Positions 40,883-49,294 are shown, counted from the first letter of the stretch. The stretch is 64,000 bases of DNA from Streptococcus oralis (GCF_022749195.1 NZ_CP094226.1:1576001-1640000), one strand, 5' to 3'. Translations and numbers: made by a program. The notes: generated by a model not told the origin, from the letters alone.

Positions 40883-42550
40883 TTATTCCACACTGAAAAG
40901 ATATGGATATACAGGTTGTTGACCTTGGTGAATCTCTACTTCAACATCTTCAAATTCTTCTGCGATTTCTTGGGCAATTTCATTGGCAAGTTCTTCGCTT
41001 CCGTCTTCACCGACATAGAAAGTCACGATTTCACTATCTTCATCCAACATATGTTTCAAAGTTTCAGTCAAGGTTTGGTGCATGTCAGGATTTGACACGA
41101 GGATTTTTCCATCGACCATACCAAGATTATCATTTTCATGAATTGCTAATCCATCGATAGTTGTATCACGAACGGCTGTTGTTACACTACCGCTGATGAC
41201 ATCACCAAGGGCCGCAGTCATGCGCTCTTTGTTTTCTTCGATTGATTTGCTTGGATCAAAGGCAAGAAGGCTGGTCAAACCTTGAGGAATTGTACGTGCT
41301 TCTACCACAACAGCAGGTTGTTCAAGCACTTCAGCCGCAGACTGAGCTGCCATAAAGATATTTTTGTTGTTTGGCAAGAAGATAATGTTGCGAGCATTGA
41401 CCTGTTCAACAGCCTTGATAAAGTCTTCTGTTGAAGGGTTCATTGTCTGACCACCTTCGATGACATAATCCACACCTTGGGCACGGAAGATATCTGCTAA
41501 ACCTTGACCAGCTACTACTGCGATAAGGGCATACTCTTTTATTTCAGCAGGCTTGTTGCCTTGAGTTGCTTCTTTTTCAACTTGCGCCTCGTGTTGGTTA
41601 CGCATGTTGTCCACTTTTACCTTGATCAAGCTACCATATTTGAGACCTTCTTGCATAACAAGACCTGGATCTTCTGTATGGACGTGAACTTTGACGATTT
41701 CATCATCATTGACAACAAGGAGTGAGTCGCCTAAGTCATTCAAGTAGTTACGGAATTCATCGTAGTCAAAGTCCTTAGAATAAGTTGGACCTTGTTTAAG
41801 GGCTACCATGATCTCTGTACAGTAACCGAAGGTAATGTCTTCAGTTGCCACATGCCCTGCTACAGACTTGTGGTGCTCTGCATTGATCATTTCGCTCATG
41901 TTGGCAGGAGTCGCTACAAAGTCTTCAGAAGCACTGTATTCACCAGTAAGGGCTGAGAGGAATCCTTCATAGATGAAGACCAAACCTTGACCACCTGAGT
42001 CTACCACACCAACTTCCTTAAGGACTGGAAGCATTTCTGGTGTCTTAGCCAAAGCTGCTTTCGCTCCTTCCAAGGCTGCACGCATGACCTCAACAGCATC
42101 ATCTGTTTGCTCCGCTTTTTTCTTAGCCCCAATAGCCGCTCCACGAGAAACAGTCAAAATAGTTCCTTCAACTGGTTTCATAACCGCTTTATAAGCTACT
42201 TCGACACCGGATTGGAAGGCAAGAGCCAAGTCTTGACCAGTTAATTCATCTTTTTCCTTGATAGCCTGAGAGAAGCCACGGAAGAGCTGAGAAGTGATAA
42301 CCCCTGAGTTCCCACGCGCGCCCATCAAAAGACCTTTAGCAAGAATGCTCGCTACTTCTCCAACTGTAGAAGCAGGCTTGTCTGCTACTTCTTTGGCACC
42401 ATTTTCAATGGTCATTCCCATGTTTGTCCCAGTATCTCCATCTGGAACTGGAAAGACGTTCAATGAATTGACATATTCTGCTTGCTTATTCAAACGAGTT
42501 GATGCAGCTTGCACCATCTCTTGGAATAAACTGGTAGTAATTTTTGACAC
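40883..42550 (-). CDS. fakA: Fatty acid kinase catalytic subunit (DAK2/DegV-associated, FakA)
   Basis: A 555-residue protein with an N-terminal DhaL-like kinase domain (NVFPVPDGDTGTNMGMT, about residues 30-46, with the metal-binding aspartates) and a C-terminal DAK1-like/DegV-associated domain (about 220-555). FakA phosphorylates fatty acids bound by FakB (DegV) proteins, feeding exogenous fatty acids into phospholipid. No fakB gene is in the window. It follows the Asp23-family gene by 2 bp, as in most Firmicutes. Confidence 0.93.
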   Translation of the reverse strand: MSKITTSLFQEMVQAASTRLNKQAEYVNSLNVFPVPDGDTGTNMGMTIENGAKEVADKPASTVGEVASILAKGLLMGARGNSGVITSQLFRGFSQAIKEKDELTGQDLALAFQSGVEVAYKAVMKPVEGTILTVSRGAAIGAKKKAEQTDDAVEVMRAALEGAKAALAKTPEMLPVLKEVGVVDSGGQGLVFIYEGFLSALTGEYSASEDFVATPANMSEMINAEHHKSVAGHVATEDITFGYCTEIMVALKQGPTYSKDFDYDEFRNYLNDLGDSLLVVNDDEIVKVHVHTEDPGLVMQEGLKYGSLIKVKVDNMRNQHEAQVEKEATQGNKPAEIKEYALIAVVAGQGLADIFRAQGVDYVIEGGQTMNPSTEDFIKAVEQVNARNIIFLPNNKNIFMAAQSAAEVLEQPAVVVEARTIPQGLTSLLAFDPSKSIEENKERMTAALGDVISGSVTTAVRDTTIDGLAIHENDNLGMVDGKILVSNPDMHQTLTETLKHMLDEDSEIVTFYVGEDGSEELANEIAQEIAEEFEDVEVEIHQGQQPVYPYLFSVE

Positions 42551-42552
42551 GA

Positions 42553-42918
42553 TTATTCTCCTACAACTTTGATATTTTGAATGTAGACATTCACAGTCTG
42601 AGCAGTAATTCCTAGTTGATTTTCTAAACTAAAACGAACACGCTCTTGAATGTTTTTTGACACTTCGCTTATCTTTACTCCGTAGCTCAATACGGTATAA
42701 ACATCAACTGCAATGCTACCATCTTCGGCTGCTTTTATAACAACACCCTTAGAATAATTTTCCTTACCAAGAAGGGCTTGGAAATTGTCTTTGAGGGCAT
42801 TTTTACTAGCCATACCAACCACACCAAAAATCTCAGTTGCGGCACCACCTACTACGGTTGCAATCACTTCATCAGTCAGTTCGATTTGACCATCTTTTGT
42901 ATTAATCTTTACAGTCAT
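42553..42918 (-). CDS. Asp23/Gls24 family protein (YloU type)
   Basis: A 121-residue soluble protein with the Asp23 domain (TKDGQIELTDEVIATVVGGAATEIFGVVGM; VVIKAAEDGSIAVDVYTVLSYG). The gene pairs with fakA across Firmicutes, suggesting a link to lipid or envelope stress, though its activity is not known. It has a promoter about 30 bp upstream. Confidence 0.93.
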   Translation of the reverse strand: MTVKINTKDGQIELTDEVIATVVGGAATEIFGVVGMASKNALKDNFQALLGKENYSKGVVIKAAEDGSIAVDVYTVLSYGVKISEVSKNIQERVRFSLENQLGITAQTVNVYIQNIKVVGE

Positions 42919-42946
42919 TTTTTTTACCTCAACTAGTTGATACTCT

Positions 42947-42975
42947 ATTTTATCATATTTCAGCCCAAGTGTAAA
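42947..42975 (-). promoter_or_regulatory. Promoter of the Asp23-fakA operon
   Basis: Minus strand TTTACA (42970-42975), 17-bp spacer, TAAAAT (42947-42952). Confidence 0.65.
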
Positions 42976-43041
42976 AGCAGAATGCTGTATCGGCGGATAT
43001 TTACTCTATTTTTCAAATGGTTTTATCCTTAGAGCAAAAGA

Positions 43042-43062
43042 AAAAGACCTAAGCGGTCTTTT
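43042..43062. terminator. Terminator after rpmB
   Basis: Stem AAAAGACC / GGTCTTTT (43042-43049 and 43055-43062) followed on the minus strand by TCTTTT. Confidence 0.82.
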
Positions 43063-43070
43063 CATTTTTA

Positions 43071-43259
43071 TTAAACGCGTTCAACTTTACCTGATTTCAA
43101 AGCACGAGCTGAAGCCCAAACTTTTTTAGGTTTACCATCGATAAGAACAGTAACTTTTTGAAGGTTTGGTTTTACGGCACGTTTTGTTTGGTTCATCGCG
43201 TGTGAACGGTTGTTTCCTGATACAGTCTTACGACCTGTAAAGTAACATACTTTAGCCAT
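43071..43259 (-). CDS. rpmB: 50S ribosomal protein L28
   Basis: A 62-residue basic protein, [20 protein letters not shown]..., normal for L28. Only one of the cysteines of the zinc-type L28 remains (Cys5), so this is probably the zinc-free form. It is monocistronic and divergent from nothing; its leader contains a perfect palindrome next to the ribosome-binding site. Confidence 0.97.
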   Translation of the reverse strand: MAKVCYFTGRKTVSGNNRSHAMNQTKRAVKPNLQKVTVLIDGKPKKVWASARALKSGKVERV

Positions 43260-43272
43260 TGTGTTTTCCTCC

Positions 43273-43286
43273 TATTAGATCTAATA
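43273..43286. repeat. Perfect 14-bp palindrome in the rpmB leader
   Basis: TATTAGATCTAATA, ending two bases before the AGGAGG ribosome-binding site of rpmB. Confidence 0.6.
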
Positions 43287-43317
43287 TAGCGGATGTGCTA
43301 GCACCACATACCGTACT

Positions 43318-43346
43318 ATGTTATCACACTTTCTTGAATTTATCAA
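43318..43346 (-). promoter_or_regulatory. rpmB promoter
   Basis: Minus strand TTGATA (43341-43346), 17-bp spacer, TAACAT (43318-43323). Confidence 0.7.
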
Positions 43347-43363
43347 GGGTCTAAACTATTTTT

Positions 43364-44038
43364 TTATTTAACGTAAACAACTCCAAGTTTACCAAAAGCA
43401 ACTTCCCCACGGATAACCAAGGTTTTGTTTGTTGGCGCTACAGGAGCATCTGCCTTAGCTGCACCAAAGGAGGTTTCTACTTTCAAATCGACACGCCAGT
43501 GTTGTGGAACATAGACAGTTGCATTCCCGAAGGCCACTTCAATATTTAAAGTTGCAAAATCACCTAACATCTCTGCATTATCATAGTAGATTTTAGCATC
43601 CCCAAAAGCGACTTCCACTTGGTCATCTACAAGATCTTGATCTTGTTTATAAAAGGTTCCGCTACCAAAAGCGACTTCCTTATCCGTGACGACTGTTTTT
43701 TTCCCATCGTACCACCATTTTTTTTCATTCCAGAACTTACTTGAGTGCGTCAGATAACCAACACCTAGCACTGCTAAGATGCTAGCCCAGATGAGAGAAT
43801 GATTGGTAACTGGTAACAAGTCATAAGCGTAATTTGCAATGATGAGCGCTAGTAACCCTGTAAAAACTGCCGAAGTGAGATGGCGTCTAAGGATGGACTC
43901 AATGGACTTATAAGCAAAAAAAACAATACCTAGTAAAGGCCATATCTTGCCATCCAAAGAAGGAATTCCAAAATTCCCTTGCAGCAAGATCCAGGCTGCT
44001 AAAACCAATAAAACAATACCAAATGCTTTCTTTTTCAT
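43364..44038 (-). CDS. LiaF-like membrane protein with toast-rack (EVAFG repeat) domain
   Basis: A 224-residue protein. The N-terminal half holds about four transmembrane helices (residues 5-20, 28-45, 52-70, 78-95). The C-terminal half (about 120-224) is a beta-rich domain in which EVAFG or a close variant recurs five times (EVAFGSGTFY, EVAFGDAKIY, EVAFGNATVY, ETSFGAAKAD, EVAFGKLGVV), typical of the LiaF/YvqF toast-rack fold (DUF2154). LiaF proteins inhibit envelope-stress signalling. It starts 4 bp after the LytTR regulator stop, so it may be the membrane partner or antagonist of that regulator, by analogy with HdrM and BrsM. Confidence 0.85.
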   Translation of the reverse strand: MKKKAFGIVLLVLAAWILLQGNFGIPSLDGKIWPLLGIVFFAYKSIESILRRHLTSAVFTGLLALIIANYAYDLLPVTNHSLIWASILAVLGVGYLTHSSKFWNEKKWWYDGKKTVVTDKEVAFGSGTFYKQDQDLVDDQVEVAFGDAKIYYDNAEMLGDFATLNIEVAFGNATVYVPQHWRVDLKVETSFGAAKADAPVAPTNKTLVIRGEVAFGKLGVVYVK

Positions 44039-44042
44039 GTTC

Positions 44043-44489
44043 TTACCTCATATTTCTTAGATTTTCTTTTAGGAGGGATTGGTAATGCCGTGAGACATGA
44101 ACCTCCTTGTGCGTCTGATAAAAGGAAATGGTGCCCGTTCCTGAAAAGGACTTGTCCACTGAGTAAATCTGACGGATGTTTGCGATTGTTGACTTGGAAA
44201 CTCGACTAAAATAGCGGGGTAAGATGGACTCCAACTCATAGAGCTTGAGGCGAACTTCATAGGCTTCCTTCTGGGTATGAGCGTAAATCTTGCTCCCTTC
44301 TGTCTCAAAGAAGAGGATTTCCGATAGGTCTAGATAATATTCACCTGTCCCCTTGTAAAAAGTCAACCTCGGAGCCTTTGACTCTTGCAAGAGTCGTTGC
44401 AAATCTGCAATTTCATCTGTCAAAGTGGGGGTCTTGATGACAATTTCAGTTTCCTCTAAATTGCCGTCAATCTCAATTCGTAACTTCAT
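44043..44489 (-). CDS. LytTR-family DNA-binding regulator without receiver domain
   Basis: A 148-residue protein. The C-terminal LytTR domain spans about residues 45-146 (LDLSEILFFETEGSKIYAHT, FSRVSKSTIANIRQI, HEVHVSRHYQSLLKENL). There is no phospho-receiver domain; the N-terminal 45 residues are a short unrelated segment. The ATG is placed 5 bases after AAGGAG; a GTG one codon earlier is less likely. Such stand-alone LytTR proteins paired with a membrane inhibitor form LytTR regulatory systems in streptococci. Direct repeats upstream suggest autoregulation. Confidence 0.92.
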   Translation of the reverse strand: MKLRIEIDGNLEETEIVIKTPTLTDEIADLQRLLQESKAPRLTFYKGTGEYYLDLSEILFFETEGSKIYAHTQKEAYEVRLKLYELESILPRYFSRVSKSTIANIRQIYSVDKSFSGTGTISFYQTHKEVHVSRHYQSLLKENLRNMR

Positions 44490-44509
44490 CACATCTCCTT
44501 TCTGACTCT

Positions 44510-44518
44510 ACTATATCA
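44510..44518 (-). promoter_or_regulatory. Promoter of the LytTR module
   Basis: Minus strand TGATATAGT, an extended -10, 21 bp before the ATG; the -35 is weak. Confidence 0.6.
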
Positions 44519-44550
44519 AAGCTAAGTTAGGAATACAAGGGCAAAAAAGC

Positions 44551-44578
44551 AAGTGGTCAATATGAAGCAGTAAGTGGT
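44551..44578 (-). promoter_or_regulatory. Paired direct repeats, candidate LytTR operator
   Basis: Minus strand ACCACTTAC and ACCACTTGC start exactly 21 bp apart (44551-44557 and 44572-44578 for the identical seven bases). Spacing of about 21 bp is the hallmark of LytTR-type sites such as ComE boxes. Confidence 0.6.
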
Positions 44579-44602
44579 TGTAGGACTAGCTTAACTTACA
44601 TA

Positions 44603-45118
44603 TCAGAATAGGAAGAAAAGGAATCCCCACACCAGACCACAAGCATAGCCAGCGATGACATCCTTGGGATAATGTACACCCCCTAAAACCCTCACCAAGC
44701 CCAGCAAAGCTGAGAAGAGCAAACATACTAAGCCAACAGGTAGACTAGCATGCAGACAGGCCATGGAGATCATAGTTGCCGAAAAAACATGGCGACTGGG
44801 CATCGACTGTCCCGAACTATCCTTTTCAAGCAGGGGACAGATATCCCAAGTTTCATAAGGCCGCGGGTGGTTGATTTTCTTACGAAACAGGGACAAAATC
44901 ACAAAACCTGATGCAGGAATAAGCACATAAACCCCAACCTGCTGACCCAATCCTAGTTGCAGGTAAGTGGTGACTAGCAAGATCAGATAGACCAAGGGCA
45001 TGGCGACTGTCATCAAGCGATTAAAACTGCGTAACAGAAATAGAAGGGTGGGATGGCTGGTGAGCCTGGAACTGATATTTCGATACCATTCTTGATAATT
45101 TTTCATTAAATTTCTCAT
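44603..45118 (-). CDS. PAP2-family membrane phosphatase
   Basis: A 171-residue membrane protein with about five helices. The acid-phosphatase motifs are KKINHPRPYE (about 75-84), SMPSRHVF (about 101-108) and RVLGGVHYPKDV (about 142-153), complete for PAP2. Such small enzymes hydrolyse undecaprenyl pyrophosphate or phosphatidyl-type lipids; the substrate cannot be told. A later start (MKNYQEW) is possible. No terminator is seen between it and the LytTR gene, but the latter has its own promoter. Confidence 0.88.
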   Translation of the reverse strand: MRNLMKNYQEWYRNISSRLTSHPTLLFLLRSFNRLMTVAMPLVYLILLVTTYLQLGLGQQVGVYVLIPASGFVILSLFRKKINHPRPYETWDICPLLEKDSSGQSMPSRHVFSATMISMACLHASLPVGLVCLLFSALLGLVRVLGGVHYPKDVIAGYACGLVWGFLFFLF

Positions 45119-45160
45119 TCATTACCTTGTTTTCGTCTACAGGTGAGACGTTTGTCTTCT

Positions 45161-45189
45161 AGTATAGTGCAGAAAAAGAAGGCCGTCAA
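45161..45189 (-). promoter_or_regulatory. Promoter of the PAP2 gene, nested in the upstream terminator
   Basis: Minus strand TTGACG (45184-45189), 17-bp spacer, TATACT (45161-45166). The -35 hexamer is the loop of the ABC-exporter terminator. Confidence 0.65.
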
Positions 45190-45199
45190 GCCTTCTTTT
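45174..45199 (-). terminator. Terminator after the ABC exporter operon
   Basis: Minus-strand stem AAAAGAAGGC (45190-45199) / GCCTTCTTTT (45174-45183) followed by TC. Confidence 0.82.
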
Positions 45200-45202
45200 G
45201 AT

Positions 45203-46963
45203 TTATTCTTCTGCTTGGTCTTCTGTAAATTGACTATTGTAGAGATCTGCATAGAAGCCAGCTTGGTTCATCAATTCCTCATGATTGCCTTGTTCGATGA
45301 TATTGCCATCTTTCATGACAAGAATCAAGTCGGCATTACGAATAGTTGACAAGCGGTGGGCGATGACAAAGGAGGTTCTACCCTCCATCAAACGGTCCAT
45401 GGCTTTTTGAATCAACTCCTCTGTACGTGTGTCAACTGAGGATGTCGCTTCATCCAAAATCAAGAGCGGTGCATCCTTCAGCAGAGCACGAGCAATGGTT
45501 AAGAGTTGTTTTTGTCCGACAGACAGGGTAACTGTATCGTCCAAGACGGTATCGTAGCCGTCTGGTAAGGTCATGATAAAATGATGGATTCCCACAGCCT
45601 TACTAGCTTCCATCATTCGCTCATCGCTGATACCTGTCTGATTATAGATCAAATTCTCTCGAATCGTTCCTTCAAAGAGCCAGGTATCCTGCAAGACCAT
45701 TGAAAAGGCATCGTGTACTTCCGAACGCTTCATATCCTTGGTATCCACACCATCGATGCGGATACTTCCCTTATCTATCTCATAGAACTTCATCAAAAGA
45801 TTGACAATGGTTGTCTTACCAGCCCCAGTCGGTCCAACAATCGCGACCTTCTGACCTGCATGAGCTGTCGCAGAAAAGTCATGGATGATGGTGCGCTCTG
45901 GTGTATAGCCAAAGGACACGTGATCAAAAACCACTTCCCCTTTCATGTTGTTCAATTGTCTGTCCTTATGAGATTCATCTTGCATCTCTGCTTCAGCCAA
46001 AAATTCTAATACACGAGTCATGGCTGCACTCGCTTGTTGCAGGCTCGTAATCCCTTGGGCAATCTGTGACAGAGGTTGGGAGAAGGTCCGTACGTAAACC
46101 ATAAAGGCTACAATAATCCCTATCGTGATATGCCCTTCTAGAGCAAGCGCGGCCCCAACGATGATGACCAAAACATAGCTAAAATTCCCAACAAAGAACA
46201 TGGCTGGCATCATGATACCAGAGATAAACTGAGATTTCCAGATGCTGTCGTGCAAGTTCTGATTCAAACCTGCAAATTTCGCTTTAGAGGTGTCTACTGC
46301 GTTGTAGCTCGTTACAACATTGTGTCCCGAATACATTTCTTCTACATAACCATTGACGGCTGCTAGATTACTTTGTTGGGCTTTAAAATAACCCTGTGAC
46401 TTAGCCATGATTACGGAAACCGCCGCAAAACCAACAAGGGTTGATACAACTGTTACCAATGCCAAAATCCAGTTCATCCCAAACATGGTCACCAAGACAG
46501 CAATCAACAAGAAACTAGCTGAAAGAACTGTCCCTAGACTTTGGTTGAGAGATTGCGCTGCTGTATCCACATCATTGGTCACACGAGATAGAGTGTCCCC
46601 TTGCGAATGACAGTCAAAATAGCCAAGGGGCAAACGATTGATCTTTTCAGCGATTGCTGTCCGCAAGCGTTTTGAAAAATGTTGGATACTTGTTGAAAAG
46701 ATATAGGCCTGTGTATAGTTAAGGATAGCCCCAAGTACGTAGAGAATCACTAAAAAGCTAGCAATACTTGAAACAGCCTCTAGATCAATTCCCGTCATCA
46801 AACCATCTGAAATCAAGTTGGTAATTTCCTTACTCTTGGTCGGCCCATAAACCGTAATGATACTAGAACATACAGCTGCGATAACCGCTACGAGTAGGGG
46901 AAGTTGGAGGCCTGCCATATAAGGTTTGCACTGTTTCCAGACCGAAACTTTTTTATTTTCCAT
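45203..46963 (-). CDS. ABC exporter subunit with intact catalytic residues
   Basis: A 586-residue fused membrane-plus-ATPase half transporter (ABC type 1 exporter). Start chosen at MENKKVSVWKQ with GGAGG upstream, overlapping the partner gene by 11 bp. Six helices lie in residues 20-320. The ATPase domain has Walker A GPTGAGKTT (about 378-386), Walker B LLILDEATSSVD with the catalytic Glu, and H-loop IAHRLST, but the signature is LSVGQKQ rather than LSGGQ. With its partner it forms a heterodimeric multidrug-type exporter in which only one ATP site is fully active. Confidence 0.93.
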   Translation of the reverse strand: MENKKVSVWKQCKPYMAGLQLPLLVAVIAAVCSSIITVYGPTKSKEITNLISDGLMTGIDLEAVSSIASFLVILYVLGAILNYTQAYIFSTSIQHFSKRLRTAIAEKINRLPLGYFDCHSQGDTLSRVTNDVDTAAQSLNQSLGTVLSASFLLIAVLVTMFGMNWILALVTVVSTLVGFAAVSVIMAKSQGYFKAQQSNLAAVNGYVEEMYSGHNVVTSYNAVDTSKAKFAGLNQNLHDSIWKSQFISGIMMPAMFFVGNFSYVLVIIVGAALALEGHITIGIIVAFMVYVRTFSQPLSQIAQGITSLQQASAAMTRVLEFLAEAEMQDESHKDRQLNNMKGEVVFDHVSFGYTPERTIIHDFSATAHAGQKVAIVGPTGAGKTTIVNLLMKFYEIDKGSIRIDGVDTKDMKRSEVHDAFSMVLQDTWLFEGTIRENLIYNQTGISDERMMEASKAVGIHHFIMTLPDGYDTVLDDTVTLSVGQKQLLTIARALLKDAPLLILDEATSSVDTRTEELIQKAMDRLMEGRTSFVIAHRLSTIRNADLILVMKDGNIIEQGNHEELMNQAGFYADLYNSQFTEDQAEE

Positions 46964-48722
46964 GTTCCAATTCCTCCTTCGATAGTTGTGAGTAGGCAAT
47001 TTCTTGGTAGACTTCGTTGGTAGCTAGAAGTTCCTTGTGGGTGCCTTGTCCCACGACTTTTCCTTGATCCAAAACCAAGATCAGGTCGGCATCCATGATG
47101 GTAGAAATCCGTTGCGCTACGATGAGTTTGGTCATGGATTGTGTTTTTTGAGCAAGTTCTTGGCGCAAGATCCGGTCTGTCTTGTAGTCCAAGGCTGAGA
47201 AAGAGTCATCAAAGATGAGAATCTCTGGCTTACGAGCCAAGGCCCGGGCAATAGCCAAGCGTTGTCTTTGACCTCCTGAGAAGTTGGTTCCACCTTGAGC
47301 CACTTCTGATGCAAGACCTGCTTCCTTGTCCTCGATGAAGCTTCTAGACTGGGCCAATTCAAGAGCTTGCCACATAGCAGGTTCACTGAGAGGACTTTCT
47401 TGACTCTTACCAAAGTCTAAGTTTCCCTTAACATCTCCAGAAAAGAGCACAGCTTTTTGTGGAATATAGCCGACCTTATTACGCAGCTCTTCCAAGTTGT
47501 AATCTTGCACATCGACACCATCTACTAGGATTTGACCAGATGAGACATCATAAAAACGAGGTATTAGGTTGACTAGAGTAGATTTCCCAGATCCAGTTGA
47601 TCCGATAAAAGCAACTGTTTGACCTGCTTCGGCTTTAAAAGTAACATGTTCCACAACTGCTTCTGAGTTTTGAGAGTAGCGGAAGGTTACGTCACGGAAT
47701 TCAACTTGTCCTTGAACTGAAGGATCCGCTGTCTGTGCATGACTCGGATTCTCAATAGAAGGATGCAAATCCAAAACTTGGTTGATACGTCCTGCAGAAA
47801 CCAAGGTACGAGGAAGAACGATAAAGAGTGCCCCCATGAGTAGGAATCCCATCACGACCTGCATGGCATAGGACATAAAGACCACCATATCACTAAAGAG
47901 TGGCAAACGGTCGGTCAAACTAGCATCGTTGATCAGATAGGCTCCAATCCAATAAATAGCTAAGGTCAAACCGCTGGAAATCGCCATCATAATAGGATTC
48001 ATAATCGCCATCAAACGGTTGACAAAAAGGTTGAGACGTGTCACCTCATCGTTGGCTGCTTCAAATTTTTCATCTTGGTAATTCTCAGCATTATAAGCAC
48101 GAACAACCCGAATCCCTGTCAAACTTTCACGAGTGATGCTATTGAGCTTATCTGTCAATTTTTGGATGACCGATTGTTTTGGAAAGGCCAGAGTCATGAG
48201 AACGGTGGTCATCAAGACATTGACAATAACAGCCACAACGACCGCCCAGAGCCAGTATTCTGATTTTCCAAGGATTTTTCCAATGGCCCAGATAGCCATA
48301 ATCGGCCCACGAGTAACCACTTGTAAGCCCATGGTAAAGAGCATCTGTACCTGGGTAATATCATTGGTCGTCCGAGTCAAAAGACTTGGGATTGAAAAGC
48401 GCTTGATCTCTGTCTGCGAAAAATCTAAAACACGATGAAATACGTCAGTGCGTAGATGAGTTGTATAGGATGCTGCAACGCGAGCGGCAAAGAAACCAAC
48501 CATAACAGATGAAAAGAAAGCCAATAAAGACAAACCAATCATCTTCGTAGCTGGTGACCAGAGTTCACCCAACTGCGTTCCAGACGTTCCTAGTAATTCT
48601 GTAATTTGCGAAATATAAGTCGGCACCTCTAACTCGAGATAGACCGAGAAACAAGTGAACAGAATCGTAAGGACGATCATTCCCCACTCTTTTCCTGTAA
48701 TACGTTTAGCGAGTTTCTTCAT
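46953..48722 (-). CDS. ABC exporter subunit with degenerate catalytic site
   Basis: A 589-residue ABC type 1 half transporter, six helices in residues 15-310. Walker A GSTGSGKST (about 365-373) and signature FSGGQRQRLAIARAL are good, but Walker B reads LIFDDS, with Asp replacing the catalytic Glu, and the H-loop reads VAQRIST with Gln replacing His. This asymmetry is typical of heterodimers such as LmrCD or BmrCD. It overlaps marR by 17 bp and the partner by 11 bp. Confidence 0.93.
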   Translation of the reverse strand: MKKLAKRITGKEWGMIVLTILFTCFSVYLELEVPTYISQITELLGTSGTQLGELWSPATKMIGLSLLAFFSSVMVGFFAARVAASYTTHLRTDVFHRVLDFSQTEIKRFSIPSLLTRTTNDITQVQMLFTMGLQVVTRGPIMAIWAIGKILGKSEYWLWAVVVAVIVNVLMTTVLMTLAFPKQSVIQKLTDKLNSITRESLTGIRVVRAYNAENYQDEKFEAANDEVTRLNLFVNRLMAIMNPIMMAISSGLTLAIYWIGAYLINDASLTDRLPLFSDMVVFMSYAMQVVMGFLLMGALFIVLPRTLVSAGRINQVLDLHPSIENPSHAQTADPSVQGQVEFRDVTFRYSQNSEAVVEHVTFKAEAGQTVAFIGSTGSGKSTLVNLIPRFYDVSSGQILVDGVDVQDYNLEELRNKVGYIPQKAVLFSGDVKGNLDFGKSQESPLSEPAMWQALELAQSRSFIEDKEAGLASEVAQGGTNFSGGQRQRLAIARALARKPEILIFDDSFSALDYKTDRILRQELAQKTQSMTKLIVAQRISTIMDADLILVLDQGKVVGQGTHKELLATNEVYQEIAYSQLSKEELEHGK

Positions 48723-49167
48723 TCTCTCCTCCTATCTTCTCAACATTTTCTTGCAACTGCCCGAATACCTTTTCAAAGATTGCTAAGTCTGACTTTGAAA
48801 CCCCCTCTAGCAGACTCTGATCAATCCGATCAAAAAAAGCTTTAACTTTTTGCATCTGCGAACGCGATTTCTCCGTCAGGCGAACAAATTTTGCCCGCTT
48901 ATCGCTCGGGCTCGCCTCTAACTCGACCAAACCATTTTGTACCATGCGCTTGACTAGATTACTCGCAACAGATTTGGTAATATTGAGTTCCTGTTCGATA
49001 TCCTTAATCAAGACCAAATCTTGATTTTCCTCACGACTATTCAAAAAACGTACAACCTGACCTTGAGGTCCACCCATAAATTCAATACCACTACGCTTGG
49101 CTTCCTTTTGTACCATCAGATGTACCTGATGACCAAAACGCTTAAAAACCAACATCGGCTTGTCCAT
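48706..49167 (-). CDS. MarR-family transcriptional regulator of the ABC exporter
   Basis: A 153-residue winged-helix protein. The wHTH spans about residues 45-105 (IEQELNITKSVASNLVKRMVQNGLVELEASPSDKRAKFVRLTE contains the recognition helix and DKR wing). It is the first gene of a marR-ABC-ABC operon with overlapping ends. A perfect 18-bp palindrome and a second partial copy lie just downstream of the -10 box, so it very likely represses its own operon until a drug-like ligand binds. Confidence 0.93.
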   Translation of the reverse strand: MDKPMLVFKRFGHQVHLMVQKEAKRSGIEFMGGPQGQVVRFLNSREENQDLVLIKDIEQELNITKSVASNLVKRMVQNGLVELEASPSDKRAKFVRLTEKSRSQMQKVKAFFDRIDQSLLEGVSKSDLAIFEKVFGQLQENVEKIGGENEETR

Positions 49168-49193
49168 GATTGCTCCTTTCTAACCATCACATT

Positions 49194-49211
49194 TAGTTCT
49201 CTGGAGAACTA
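49194..49211. promoter_or_regulatory. MarR operator 1 (perfect palindrome)
   Basis: TAGTTCTC-TG-GAGAACTA, in the leader 27 bp before the marR start. Confidence 0.8.
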
Positions 49212-49214
49212 ATT

Positions 49215-49232
49215 CAGTTTCCATGAGAACTA
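49215..49232. promoter_or_regulatory. MarR operator 2 (imperfect copy)
   Basis: CAGTTTCCATGAGAACTA shares the half-site GAGAACTA and 13 of 18 bases with operator 1; it touches the -10 box. Confidence 0.65.
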
Positions 49233-49259
49233 TTTTATCACTTTCGGAGGAGATGTCAA
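49232..49259 (-). promoter_or_regulatory. Promoter of the marR-ABC operon
   Basis: Minus strand TTGACA (49254-49259), 16-bp spacer, TAAAAT (49232-49237), immediately followed by the operators. Confidence 0.8.
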
Positions 49260-49294
49260 GAAAAAAGTTTACTTGGGAACTATCTTGCTCTGAA

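Noticed and set aside
43364..43700. Repeated EVAFG codons considered as a DNA repeat array
   Set aside because: They are in frame within a protein repeat and differ in DNA sequence and spacing; a protein-level feature.
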